45,865 nt of DNA. Source: Bacteroidota bacterium (GTDB lineage Bacteria > Bacteroidota > Bacteroidia > Bacteroidales > UBA4417). The notes under the pieces were generated by a model. It ran no database searches, was not told where the DNA came from, and saw only the letters and a list, made by a program, of their open reading frames with translations. Location: positions 16,106 through 61,970 of the forward strand of contig JAKLFM010000014.1 of assembly GCA_022711175.1 (NCBI GenBank). The letters run 5' to 3'. Made by a program: the position numbers and the translations under genes. Below, piece after piece: positions 24,912-33,465 of the stretch. Every line of letters starts with the position of its first letter. Position 1 is the first letter of the stretch.

Positions 24912-25520
24912 CAGGAAAGATGCCTTGCTGCCGAAATGGCCATCGAAAACAAACGCTGCAAGAGGTTTCCTTGACCTTGGACTGAGTTCAAGTTTGAGGA
25001 GATTTGGGTGAAGTATTTCAGGATTGCCCAGGTAGCCAACGGTAAAAGCGCTTACCACACTATTGGCAGCTGGGATTGCAAGCGCTGAAGATACTCTTTC
25101 GTGGTCGAAACCGCCTATCTGGTGAATATACAAGCCATCCGAAGACGCCTGCACGGTGAGCATCGCCATTGCCTGCCCCAGGTCGTAGAGGTAACTGCTG
25201 TTTACTCTACCATTTTCATCCTGAGTAATGCCAATAGCCAATGCCATAACAGGAGCTGTTTTTACCCAAAGTTGATTAAACTCAACCATAGAATCGAAGA
25301 TGACATTGTAAACGGTATCACCCTTAAAACCAAACATGAAGCACCATGGTTGCAGGTTGCGTGACGAAGGTGTCCACCTGGCGGCTTCAACCATACGCTG
25401 CAGTTTTTCCTTTTCAACAGGCTGATCGCTGTATGCACGCGGGCTCCAGCGGCTGGCTAAAACCGGATGAATTTCATGGGTAAGATCAGGGTATTTTATT
25501 TGGTCGGCGGTGTTTTCCAT
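24909..25520 (-). CDS. Nitroreductase family flavoprotein
   Basis: This 203-residue FMN-dependent nitroreductase-fold protein, probably cytosolic, reduces quinones, nitro compounds or related substrates with NAD(P)H. Family features are SRWSPRAYSDQPVEKEKLQRMVEAARWTPSS (FMN phosphate binding through the SPR/AY arginine) and WTPSSRNLQPWCFMF, and the central helix DLGQAMAMLTVQASSDGLYIHQIGGFD. The ATG at 25520 is chosen because an exact TAnnTTTG box sits 18 nt upstream, inside the longer frame. The natural substrate cannot be told. Confidence 0.9.
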   Translation of the reverse strand: MENTADQIKYPDLTHEIHPVLASRWSPRAYSDQPVEKEKLQRMVEAARWTPSSRNLQPWCFMFGFKGDTVYNVIFDSMVEFNQLWVKTAPVMALAIGITQDENGRVNSSYLYDLGQAMAMLTVQASSDGLYIHQIGGFDHERVSSALAIPAANSVVSAFTVGYLGNPEILHPNLLKLELSPRSRKPLAAFVFDGHFGSKASFL

Positions 25521-25537
25521 TGTTTCGATATTATTTG

Positions 25538-25545
25538 CAAAGGTA
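25538..25545 (-). promoter_or_regulatory. -7 promoter box of the nitroreductase gene
   Basis: TACCTTTG followed by CAAATA on the minus strand is an exact TAnnTTTG match, 18 nt before the chosen ATG. It excludes the earlier in-frame start. Confidence 0.6.
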
Positions 25546-25737
25546 TTTATTCTAAGGCTTAAATGAGTTAAAGCGATTTGCACTATATTTTCAAATGTAA
25601 GTATCAATGTGACAAAACGGCTAACAGTTAAAGCTGAGCTATTGGTTTTTTTTAAATCCGAATGACGCGGATCAGAATAAAAAAAACAATGTAAGTCGTA
25701 CGAAGTGATCTTATTTCTTCAAATTGCACTCTTTGAT

Positions 25738-25745
25738 TATATTTG
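25738..25745 (+). promoter_or_regulatory. -7 promoter box of the decarboxylase gene
   Basis: TATATTTG matches TAnnTTTG and lies 29 nt before the ATG at 25774. It falls inside the longer open frame and so supports the shorter start. Confidence 0.55.
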
Positions 25746-25773
25746 TTCCTTCATATCTATTAACCTCAGCAAT

Positions 25774-27165
25774 ATGAAAAATAAGTACATCGACCTCATT
25801 ACCCAGACCTTTGATTTCCCAACCGACGAATTCGAAGTGATTGATAGTGAACTGTATTTCCATAAGATTCCACTCATGGAAGTGATCAAACAGTACGGCA
25901 CTCCGCTCAGGATCACCTACCTGCCAAAAATCGGGAAACAGATTCAGAAAGCCAAAAGGCTCTTTAATGTTGCCATAGCCAAAGCCGATTACAACGGTGA
26001 ATATCATTATTGTTACTGCACCAAGAGTTCACATTTTTCTTTCGTAATGGAAGAAGTACTCAAAAATGATGTGCACATTGAAACTTCATCGGCATTTGAC
26101 CTTCCGCTTATCGAGAATCTATATGAGGCAGGTAAGTTTAAGAAAGACAACTATATTATCTGCAACGGATTCAAGCGTCCGCAGTATATCGAGAACATCT
26201 GTAACCTCATTGAAGAAGGATTTGAGAACGTTATTCCTATCCTCGACAACAAATTTGAGCTCGACGAATACGATCGAAACATCACAAAAAAGATCAAAAT
26301 CGGGATCAGAATAGCGGCTGAAGAAGAACCCAAGTTCGATTTTTATACCTCGAGGCTGGGTATCCGGTACAATGATATCATTCCATATTATGAGGAAGAA
26401 ATCAAGAACAACCCGAAGTTCGAGCTAAAAATGCTGCATTTCTTTATCAATACCGGCATCCGTGATTCAGCCTATTACTGGAACGAATTGCGAAAATGTG
26501 TTGATGTGTATTGCGAACTTAAGGCCATTTGCCCGCAGCTCACGGCGCTCAATATAGGCGGAGGATTCCCGATCAAGAATTCACTGAGCTTCGATTATGA
26601 TTATGAATATATGGCTGAGGAAATCATCGCCCAGATCAAGAGCCATTGTGAACGTACAAACACTCCCGAACCCGATATTTTCACCGAGTTCGGATCGTTT
26701 ACTGTAGGCGAAAGCGGAGCCATACTTTACTCAATTATTGACCAGAAACGCCAGAACGACCGCGAAGTCTGGAATATGATCGACAGCTCATTCATCACCA
26801 CCCTGCCCGATACCTGGGCCATTGACCAGAAATTTATTCTGATGGCGGTAAACAACTGGGACAAGGAATATGAGCGCGTATTTCTCGGCGGGCTCACCTG
26901 CGACAGCGAGGATTATTACAATACCGAAACACATACCAACGCCATCTTCCTTCCCAAGCTCATTGATGATGAGCCCTTATACATCGGGCTGTTCCATACA
27001 GGAGCCTACCAGGAATCGCTGGCGGGTTACGGCGGCATACAGCATTGCCTTATCCCGGCGCCAAAGCACATCCTCATTGATCTTGATGAAGACGGAGAAT
27101 ATACTACCAAACTTTTTGCCAAGGAGCAGAGCCACAAGTCGATGCTGAAGATTCTAGGGTATTAA
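25774..27165 (+). CDS. Type III PLP decarboxylase, probable arginine decarboxylase
   Basis: This 463-residue fold-III PLP enzyme belongs to the ornithine/diaminopimelate/arginine decarboxylase group. The Schiff-base lysine is the Lys of CYCTKSSHF, the phosphate-binding loop is NIGGGFPIK, and the conserved C-terminal active-site Cys-Asp is in GGLTCDSEDYY. It is shorter than SpeA of enterobacteria (about 630 residues) and lacks the inserted domain. It lies 146 nt upstream of agmatinase, so arginine decarboxylation to agmatine is the best inference. The order arginine decarboxylase, agmatinase, DHS-like recurs in Bacteroidota as I recall. Diaminopimelate decarboxylase is less likely from context. 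Confidence 0.88.
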   Translation: MKNKYIDLITQTFDFPTDEFEVIDSELYFHKIPLMEVIKQYGTPLRITYLPKIGKQIQKAKRLFNVAIAKADYNGEYHYCYCTKSSHFSFVMEEVLKNDVHIETSSAFDLPLIENLYEAGKFKKDNYIICNGFKRPQYIENICNLIEEGFENVIPILDNKFELDEYDRNITKKIKIGIRIAAEEEPKFDFYTSRLGIRYNDIIPYYEEEIKNNPKFELKMLHFFINTGIRDSAYYWNELRKCVDVYCELKAICPQLTALNIGGGFPIKNSLSFDYDYEYMAEEIIAQIKSHCERTNTPEPDIFTEFGSFTVGESGAILYSIIDQKRQNDREVWNMIDSSFITTLPDTWAIDQKFILMAVNNWDKEYERVFLGGLTCDSEDYYNTETHTNAIFLPKLIDDEPLYIGLFHTGAYQESLAGYGGIQHCLIPAPKHILIDLDEDGEYTTKLFAKEQSHKSMLKILGY

Positions 27166-27311
27166 TTACCAGGGGTTTAGTATAATAATCACCAATTTGT
27201 TAAGATTAATTTGTGCCTGTTACCGGGGCGGTTTGTCGCTGGTTTAAGGGGAAAATATGTACTTTAGCCCCCGTTTAGGAGTCTAATTTTGTAAACAAAA
27301 TCCGCAAAATC

Positions 27312-28166
27312 ATGAAACAGTACGGCGATTTACCCAAGGAATATACAGCATTCGAAAGCTCAAAAGTGGTGATACTTCCTGTTCCTTACGATGGATCGAG
27401 CACCTGGCTCAAAGGCGCCGACAAAGGACCGGAAGCCTTGCTGGAGGCTTCGTGCAATATGGAAGTTTACGATATAGAAACCGACAGTGAGGTGCACAAG
27501 ATCGGCATTCACACTGCTGAACCCGTGCTAGTTGACGGCAGTCCCGAGGACATGGTTGACGCCGTGTATAAAGAAATGAGCTTTCTGTTCAAAAAGAAAA
27601 AGTTCCCGATCATAATCGGTGGCGAGCACTCGGTAAGCATTGGTGCATTTAAAGCCGTAGCTGAGCATTATAACGATCTCACCATTTTACAGTTCGATGC
27701 CCATGCCGATATGCGCGATTCTTACAACGGATCGAAATGCAATCATGCCTGTGTGATGGCGCGCGCCAAGGAGGTTGCACCGGTTATTCAGCTGGGTATC
27801 AGGAGTATGAGTGTGGAAGAAAGAGAAGAAATTCAACCCGACCGCATTTTCTATGCTTATGATATGCGTCACAACCGGACCTGGTTTTATGACCTTCTCA
27901 GTAAACTAACCCGCAACGTGTATATCACTTTCGACCTCGATGTTTTCGATCCTTCTATCATGCCGAGTACCGGAACCCCTGAACCCGGCGGCATGAAGTG
28001 GTATGAAGTGCTGGAAGTATTAAAAAAAGTAAGCGAAATGTCCAATATTGTTGGCTTTGATGTGGTTGAACTAAAACCCGATAAAGAAAATAAAGCCCCT
28101 GATTTCCTTGCTTCGAAACTCATTTATACCTTGCTCACCTATAAGTATATTACCGGAATTAAGTAA
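27312..28166 (+). CDS. speB: Agmatinase
   Basis: This 284-residue ureohydrolase cleaves agmatine to putrescine and urea in the cytosol, using two manganese ions. The complete ligand set is visible: GGEHSVSIG (His), QFDAHADMRD (two Asp, His) and FDLDVFDPSIMPSTGTPEPGG (two Asp). Its length fits SpeB rather than arginase. It probably works with the decarboxylase encoded upstream. The 146-nt gap contains a TACTTTAG near-match promoter box (around 27260) and a small inverted repeat ATTTTGT/ACAAAAT at 27286-27301 directly before the start. Formimidoylglutamase or guanidinobutyrase specificity is possible but less likely here. Confidence 0.93.
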   Translation: MKQYGDLPKEYTAFESSKVVILPVPYDGSSTWLKGADKGPEALLEASCNMEVYDIETDSEVHKIGIHTAEPVLVDGSPEDMVDAVYKEMSFLFKKKKFPIIIGGEHSVSIGAFKAVAEHYNDLTILQFDAHADMRDSYNGSKCNHACVMARAKEVAPVIQLGIRSMSVEEREEIQPDRIFYAYDMRHNRTWFYDLLSKLTRNVYITFDLDVFDPSIMPSTGTPEPGGMKWYEVLEVLKKVSEMSNIVGFDVVELKPDKENKAPDFLASKLIYTLLTYKYITGIK

Positions 28167-28186
28167 AAACAATAATCCCTAAATCC

Positions 28187-28217
28187 GGGCTTTCAGAGAA
28201 CGATATCGTTTAAGCCC
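28187..28217 (+). terminator. Nested hairpin downstream of speB
   Basis: GGGCTT (28187-28192) pairs with AAGCCC (28212-28217), enclosing the perfect palindrome AACGATATCGTT (28199-28210). It may end the speB transcript, but no T-run follows, so it could instead be an RNA-stabilising hairpin. Confidence 0.45.
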
Positions 28218-28283
28218 TCTGCTTTGAGTGCGGTTAAAACATTAGATATTTTATTATATCAACCGTTTTCTCAAAGGATATTC

Positions 28284-28291
28284 TATATTTG
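28284..28291 (+). promoter_or_regulatory. -7 promoter box of the MFS gene
   Basis: TATATTTG matches TAnnTTTG, about 95 nt upstream of the transporter start, giving a leader of roughly 85-90 nt. Confidence 0.5.
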
Positions 28292-28385
28292 AAGTTCGAA
28301 AGAGACGATTTGTTCCGCATTCTCAAAATGCAATTCTCAATTCTTGGCAGAAATATTCCTTGTTCGATAATTAATCCAATCGTGC

Positions 28386-29681
28386 ATGAAAAATAAATCG
28401 ATCAAACCCGGATACCTGTTTACGACAGGTTACACCAATTACATTTTCATTTTATTATTTCTGTTATACATGTTTGACTATGTTGACAGAACAGTCATCA
28501 GTTCATTATTTCCTTTTCTCAAAGCCGATTATAACCTCACTGATACGCAGTGTGCAATGTTGATCTCGGCTGTTTACTGGTCCATAGTGATCTTTACTTT
28601 CCCGGTATCGGTGCTGGTTGATCGATGGAGCCGGCGTAAAACAATCGGATTCATGGCAGTATTATGGAGTTTGGCCACCGCGGCGGGGGCATTTACTAAA
28701 TCGTTCAGACAATTATTTACGGCCAGGACTTTTATCGGGGTAGGCGAAGCCGGTTATGCTCCGGGGGGCTCGGCTATGATGTCGGCACTTTACCCTGTTG
28801 AGAAAAGATCATGGATGATGGGATTGTGGAATGCTTCAATCCCCTTGGGAAGTGCGCTGGGTGTTGCATTGGGAGGAGTGATTGCCAGCCATTGGGGATG
28901 GAGGCACGCTGTAGGTATTGTTGCCATCCCGGGATTCATAGTTGCCATTCTATTTTTCTTTGTCAAAGATTATAAAACAATCGGCCTTGAAAAGAGCGAG
29001 CAAAAAACTGCCGACCACAAAAAAGTGAAAATGTCGGTCATGGATTTGGTAAAAGAGTTTCTGGGTAAACCGTCGCTAATATTCACATATTTTGGAATTA
29101 CAGGCGTTGTTTTCACCACTACATCGCTTCTTACCTGGCTTCCAACATATTTCCACAGGGTGCAGGGCATGGCTGAAGGTCCTGCAGGCATTAAATCCAG
29201 CGCTGTCATGCTTTTTGCAATTGTTGGCGCTCCCCTTGGAGGTTATATTGCCGACCGGTGGAGAAAAAAACGCATCAATGCCAGGTTGCTGGTACCTGCT
29301 TTAACATCACTACTCTCTGCTATACTTATGTTTCTGGCATTCAGCGTGTTTGTCGGTCAAACTCAATACCTGATCTTGCTATCTGTCGGGATTTCGGTTA
29401 CGGCTTTTATTGCCGCAGCTGCTGCTGTAACCCAGGATGTTGTTCATGCAGGCTTAAGGGCCATTTCGTATGCAATTGCCGTAGTAATTCAAAACCTGCT
29501 TGGCGCATCGCTGGGTCCGATTGTAATCGGCAGAATATCAGATGCTACCAATATCCAAACAGCACTCACCTTTCTTCCAATTGCCCTGTTGGTTGCCACT
29601 GCTTGTTTCTTTGCAGGATCATTTTACTATGAAAAAGATCTGAAAAAGGTGGAAAAGGTTACTATTGAAATAGGTGAATGA
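28386..29681 (+). CDS. MFS transporter (spinster-like)
   Basis: This 431-residue major facilitator protein has about 12 transmembrane helices in two halves, separated by a charged loop near residues 195-220. The cytoplasmic motif after TM2 reads LVDRWSRRKTIGF, the GEAGYAPGG signature in TM4 is typical of the spinster/hexuronate-like branch, and the second-half counterpart is GGYIADRWRKKRIN. DYVDRTVISSLFPFLKADY near TM1 has the D-x-x-R-x-x-x pattern common to that branch. The substrate is unknown. Its place downstream of agmatinase hints at, but does not show, a polyamine or organic-ion link. Confidence 0.92.
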   Translation: MKNKSIKPGYLFTTGYTNYIFILLFLLYMFDYVDRTVISSLFPFLKADYNLTDTQCAMLISAVYWSIVIFTFPVSVLVDRWSRRKTIGFMAVLWSLATAAGAFTKSFRQLFTARTFIGVGEAGYAPGGSAMMSALYPVEKRSWMMGLWNASIPLGSALGVALGGVIASHWGWRHAVGIVAIPGFIVAILFFFVKDYKTIGLEKSEQKTADHKKVKMSVMDLVKEFLGKPSLIFTYFGITGVVFTTTSLLTWLPTYFHRVQGMAEGPAGIKSSAVMLFAIVGAPLGGYIADRWRKKRINARLLVPALTSLLSAILMFLAFSVFVGQTQYLILLSVGISVTAFIAAAAAVTQDVVHAGLRAISYAIAVVIQNLLGASLGPIVIGRISDATNIQTALTFLPIALLVATACFFAGSFYYEKDLKKVEKVTIEIGE

Positions 29682-30049
29682 CCGCAACATTTAATCTGAA
29701 CAACTTCAATTTTTTCAGAGAGGTATATAACCCGACTCCCGGAAGATTCATTTTTTGATCAAATTCTGAACGACAAGTGGTAATCGAACCATTTTGGAGA
29801 AGTCTCGGGACTTTAAGCTTCTTATTTTTACCAATTTAAGATCCAGGCAAAAACAAACGTTACATTGTTGGGATTATGTACGACAGGTTAGTTTTACAAC
29901 AAGCATTGCTGATATTGCCGTTCGTGCTGATTGTTGGAACATTGCCGTTTTACCCGGGTCAGGGTACTACGAATCGACTTTAACAAAGTGCCGAAAATTG
30001 CGCCGGAAGCTGAGGAGTAGCAAGTATCGGGGAAGTTATTTTTAAATGG
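29682..30049. other. 368-bp stretch without a convincing gene
   Basis: No recognised gene. An 83-codon plus-strand frame (29794-30045) shows no family resemblance. Overlapping it in another frame is a 35-codon frame (29876-29983) encoding MYDRLVLQQALLILPFVLI and then GTLPFYPGQG, which would be a single-pass membrane peptide. Neither has a Shine-Dalgarno or promoter. The stretch could be a gene remnant or a leader. Confidence 0.4.
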
Positions 30050-30307
30050 TCAGGGCTGATCATCACTTCCTGGTTCACTTTCGTTATATAAATCCACTGG
30101 CAATCTGTCCTTAACGCAATCATATTGTTTTAAAATGGTTGTACTTGCTGTTGTTTTCAGCAAAAAAGGTAAAAAAGCATGTACAACAGAAGCCAAAGCA
30201 GCCTTGAAACTATAGCCGGCGAGCTTCAAAGCAAACCTGAAATGCCGGCCATATGTCATGCCGGCTTCCGTGGGGTGCTCTTTGAACTTCCAAAATATAT
30301 CAGCCAT
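30050..30307 (-). CDS. DUF6356 family small protein
   Basis: This 85-residue protein matches the DUF6356 pattern: FKEHPTEAGMTYGRHFRFAL, then a hydrophobic helix with VHAFLPFLLKTTAS and TILKQYD. It has one likely membrane-associated hairpin or helix (about 33-52) and a hydrophilic acidic tail. The function is unknown, and the family occurs widely in bacteria as an isolated small gene. It lies between the MFS gene (convergent) and the DHS-like gene (same strand, 127 nt upstream). Confidence 0.8.
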   Translation of the reverse strand: MADIFWKFKEHPTEAGMTYGRHFRFALKLAGYSFKAALASVVHAFLPFLLKTTASTTILKQYDCVKDRLPVDLYNESEPGSDDQP

Positions 30308-30324
30308 TCTTTGTTATCAAAAGT

Positions 30325-30361
30325 GAGCATTAAACGAAAAAAACGATGGTATTTTTCGCTC
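30325..30361 (-). terminator. Possible terminator after the DHS-like gene
   Basis: On the minus strand a stem CGAAAAA/TTTTTTCG with a T-rich second arm, bordered by GAGC/GCTC, lies 74 nt past the DHS-like stop. The stem is AT-rich and weak, so confidence is low. Confidence 0.35.
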
Positions 30362-30434
30362 AGGATAAAGCAAGAGAAGTTTGTAGAAGCTGAAATGACA
30401 CTCAGAGAGTGATGACCTGCTTGGGTTTAAACCG

Positions 30435-31409
30435 CTACCAGCCTAAAATCCAGGCAAATACCAGCGGCGCCACAATGGTGGCATCGCTTTCGATAATGAA
30501 TTTCGGGGTGTGGATATCGAGTTTACCCCAGGTGATTTTTTCGTTGGGAACCGCACCTGAGTATGAGCCGTAAGACGTTGTAGAGTCGGATATCTGGCAG
30601 AAATAGCTCCAGAAGGGGACATCGTGCCATTCCAGATCCTGGTACATCATGGGAACCACGCAGATGGGAAAATCGCCGGCGATGCCGCCACCAATCTGGA
30701 AGAATCCTACGCCTTTGCCACCTGAATTTTTGCGATACCAGTCGGCCAGCCAAACCATGTATTCTATACCGCTTTTCATGGTCGAAGGCAGCAATTCGCC
30801 TTTGATGCAGTATGATGCGAAAATATTTCCCATGGTGCTGTCTTCCCATCCCGGAACCACGATGGGCAGGTTTTTTTCGGCGGCAGCCAGCATCCACGAG
30901 TTTTTAGGATCGATTTCGTAGTCCTTTTCCATCGCACGGCTCAGCAGCAGTTTGTACATGTATTCGTGAGGGAAAAAGCGTTCGCCTTTGGCCTGCGCAT
31001 CTTTCCATATTTTCTCAATATGATGCTGAATGCGGCGGAAGGCTTCTTCCTCGGGGATGCAGGTATCGGTGACACGGTTAAGCCCTTTTTCAAGCAGCGC
31101 AAATTCCTGTTCCGGGGTAAGGTCGCGGTAGTTGGGCACTCGTTTGTAATGCGTGTGGGCGACTAAGTTCATGATGTCTTCTTCGAGGTTGGCGCCGGTG
31201 CAGGTAATGATCTGTACCTTATCCTGACGTATCATTTCGGCAAGCGAAATACCCAGTTCGGCAGTGCTCATGGCGCCTGCCAGGGTGACCATCATTTTAC
31301 CGCCTTCGAGCAGATGACTTTCATAAGCTTTGGCAGCATCAACGAGAGTGGCTGAATTAAAATGCCGGTAATGATGCTGAATAAACTGAGATACAGGGCC
31401 TTTTTGCAT
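30435..31409 (-). CDS. Deoxyhypusine synthase-like protein (polyamine enzyme)
   Basis: This 324-residue member of the DHS fold has NAD-binding segments TCTGANLEEDIMNLV (69-83) and GKGVGFFQIGGGIAGD (231-246), and the catalytic lysine is conserved (Lys296 in ITWGKL). Compared with the human enzyme from memory, the two acidic spermidine-binding residues before the lysine are Tyr280 and Tyr283, Glu290 is kept, and the His pair after GGG is replaced by Asp-Phe. Bacteria lack eIF5A, so it probably condenses small amines, for example to homospermidine, or acts on agmatine or putrescine from the neighbouring enzymes. The ATG at 31409 is used, because the 33-residue upstream extension is unconserved. 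Confidence 0.88.
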   Translation of the reverse strand: MQKGPVSQFIQHHYRHFNSATLVDAAKAYESHLLEGGKMMVTLAGAMSTAELGISLAEMIRQDKVQIITCTGANLEEDIMNLVAHTHYKRVPNYRDLTPEQEFALLEKGLNRVTDTCIPEEEAFRRIQHHIEKIWKDAQAKGERFFPHEYMYKLLLSRAMEKDYEIDPKNSWMLAAAEKNLPIVVPGWEDSTMGNIFASYCIKGELLPSTMKSGIEYMVWLADWYRKNSGGKGVGFFQIGGGIAGDFPICVVPMMYQDLEWHDVPFWSYFCQISDSTTSYGSYSGAVPNEKITWGKLDIHTPKFIIESDATIVAPLVFAWILGW

Positions 31410-31516
31410 AACGGGTTGATTTTGTGCAAAGATAAGCAGAAGAGCGGAGATGGCAGTGTTTTTCGTAATATCATCAGGTCTGAACATTAATAAACTTAAC
31501 CTATCCATTTAATCCC

Positions 31517-31524
31517 TACCTTTG
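31517..31524 (+). promoter_or_regulatory. -7 promoter box of typA
   Basis: TACCTTTG followed by CACCCC is an exact TAnnTTTG match, giving a leader of about 105 nt before typA. The leader has no obvious Shine-Dalgarno. Confidence 0.6.
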
Positions 31525-31635
31525 CACCCCTGAAAACAAACCGGCATTTCATAATATTTCCGGCTGATTTTCAAAAGATTAACTGTAGCACCGGATTAAT
31601 ACCCGGCGATTTTCTCCCGAACAAAGACATTTTTC

Positions 31636-33432
31636 ATGCAAAGCATCCGTAATATCGCCATCATCGCCCATGTTGACCACGGCAAAACAACTTTGGTTGA
31701 TAAAATCCTTCATGCCTGTAAGCTCTTCCGCGACAACCAGGATACCGGCGAACTGATCCTCGACAGCAACGACCTGGAACGTGAACGCGGTATCACCATC
31801 ACGTCTAAAAACGTGGCAGTTGAATACAAGGGCGTGAAAATCAACATTATTGACACTCCCGGCCACGCTGATTTTGGAGGTGAAGTGGAACGTGTGCTTA
31901 AAATGGCCGACGGTGTGCTGCTTTTAGTCGATGCTTTCGAAGGCCCCATGCCGCAAACCAGGTTCGTTACCCAGAAGGCATTGTCGCTGGGGCTGAGACC
32001 CATCGTTGTCATCAACAAGGTGGATAAGGAAAACTGTCGCCCTGACGAGGTGCAGGAGCATGTTTTCGAGCTTTTCTTCAACCTCGAAGCCAATGACGAC
32101 CAGCTTGATTTTCACACCATTTACGGCTCAGGTAAAAACGGCTGGATGAGCGACGACTGGCGCACTCCAACCGAAGATATAACCGCCCTGCTTGATGCCA
32201 TTCTCAAATTTATACCTCCGGCGCCGCAGCCGCAGGGTACATTGCAAATGCAGATCACTTCGCTCGACTACAATTCCTACGTTGGAAGGATCGCCATTGG
32301 CAGGGTATCGAGGGGCGAAATCCGCGAAAATCAACCGGTTTCACTCATGAAAAAGGATGGAACGGTTGTAAAATCAAGGGTAAAGGAACTTTACAAATTC
32401 GAAGGACTGGGCAAGTCCAAGACCGATGTGGTTTATGCCGGTGATATTTGCGCAGTAGTTGGCCTCGAAGGTTTCGAGATCGGCGATACCGTTGCCGATA
32501 TTGAAAATCCGGAAGCTCTGCCGGGAATAAAAATTGATGAGCCTACCATGAGTATGCTCTTCACCATCAACAATTCTCCATTCTTTGGCAGGGAAGGCAA
32601 ATATGTTACATCTCGCCACCTTGCCGACCGCCTGCAGAAAGAGACCGAGAAGAACCTGGCTCTTCGTGTTGAACAGGGAGGCTCTGCTGATCAGTTCCTG
32701 GTTTATGGCCGCGGTATTCTTCACCTGAGTATCCTCATCGAGACTATGCGCCGCGAAGGTTACGAACTTCAGGTAGGGCAGCCGCAAGTGATTATCAAAG
32801 AAATTGACGGTGTAAAACATGAACCTGTCGAATCACTGATTGTCGATACCCCCGAAACTGTTACCGGGCGGGTAATTGAAATTGTCACACAGCGCAAAGG
32901 CGACCTCATGGTGATGGAGCCCAAAGGCGACCTTCAGCATCTCGAATTTCATATTCCGTCACGCGGTATCATCGGACTGCGTAATGCAGTATTAACAGCC
33001 ACGGCAGGCGAAGCCATCATAGCACATCGTTTCGTGGGTTTTGAACCCTGGAAGGGACAATTGCCTCAGCGTATGGCAGGTGTGTTGGTTTCTATTGAAA
33101 CCGGAATGGCAACAGCATATTCTATCGATAAACTGCTCGACCGGGGGCGCTTTTTTGTGGAGCCATTCGATGAAATTTATGAAGGACAGATCGTAGGTGA
33201 AAACACCCGCGACAACGATCTCGGCGTTAACATTGTGAAAGGAAAGCAGCTTACCAATTTCCGCACCACCTCAAAGGACGATGCAGTGAGGCTGCCGCCG
33301 GCCGTAAAATTTTCGCTCGAAGAAGCGCTTGAATACATTCAGGTTGACGAAATGGTGGAGGTAACGCCCAAATCGATGCGTATGCGGAAAATCCTACTCA
33401 AAGAGCTCGATCGCAAGCGCGCTGCCAAATGA
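31636..33432 (+). CDS. typA: Translational GTPase TypA/BipA
   Basis: This 598-residue ribosome-associated GTPase is involved in 50S assembly and growth under stress. The G domain is complete: AHVDHGKTTLVDKIL (G1), RERGITITSKN (G2), DTPGHADFGGEVERVL (G3) and VINKVDK (G4). EF-G-like domains II, III and V follow, and the C-terminal BipA-specific domain (about 480-598) has GQIVGENTRDNDLGVNIVKGK, a family signature. Length and order are typical. The next gene, an S46 peptidase, starts 33 nt later and could be read through. Confidence 0.97.
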   Translation: MQSIRNIAIIAHVDHGKTTLVDKILHACKLFRDNQDTGELILDSNDLERERGITITSKNVAVEYKGVKINIIDTPGHADFGGEVERVLKMADGVLLLVDAFEGPMPQTRFVTQKALSLGLRPIVVINKVDKENCRPDEVQEHVFELFFNLEANDDQLDFHTIYGSGKNGWMSDDWRTPTEDITALLDAILKFIPPAPQPQGTLQMQITSLDYNSYVGRIAIGRVSRGEIRENQPVSLMKKDGTVVKSRVKELYKFEGLGKSKTDVVYAGDICAVVGLEGFEIGDTVADIENPEALPGIKIDEPTMSMLFTINNSPFFGREGKYVTSRHLADRLQKETEKNLALRVEQGGSADQFLVYGRGILHLSILIETMRREGYELQVGQPQVIIKEIDGVKHEPVESLIVDTPETVTGRVIEIVTQRKGDLMVMEPKGDLQHLEFHIPSRGIIGLRNAVLTATAGEAIIAHRFVGFEPWKGQLPQRMAGVLVSIETGMATAYSIDKLLDRGRFFVEPFDEIYEGQIVGENTRDNDLGVNIVKGKQLTNFRTTSKDDAVRLPPAVKFSLEEALEYIQVDEMVEVTPKSMRMRKILLKELDRKRAAK

Positions 33433-33465
33433 TTTGAAAAGTGCTTAACTAATATTGCTTTTGTT

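Noticed and set aside
29794..30045. 83-codon plus-strand frame as a gene
   Set aside because: It has no family resemblance, basic and cysteine content looking like random translation, and no promoter or ribosome-binding site. It is kept only as part of the intergenic description.
30435..31409. True deoxyhypusine synthase acting on eIF5A
   Set aside because: Bacteria have no eIF5A, and the spermidine-binding acidic residues are replaced, so a canonical role is unlikely.
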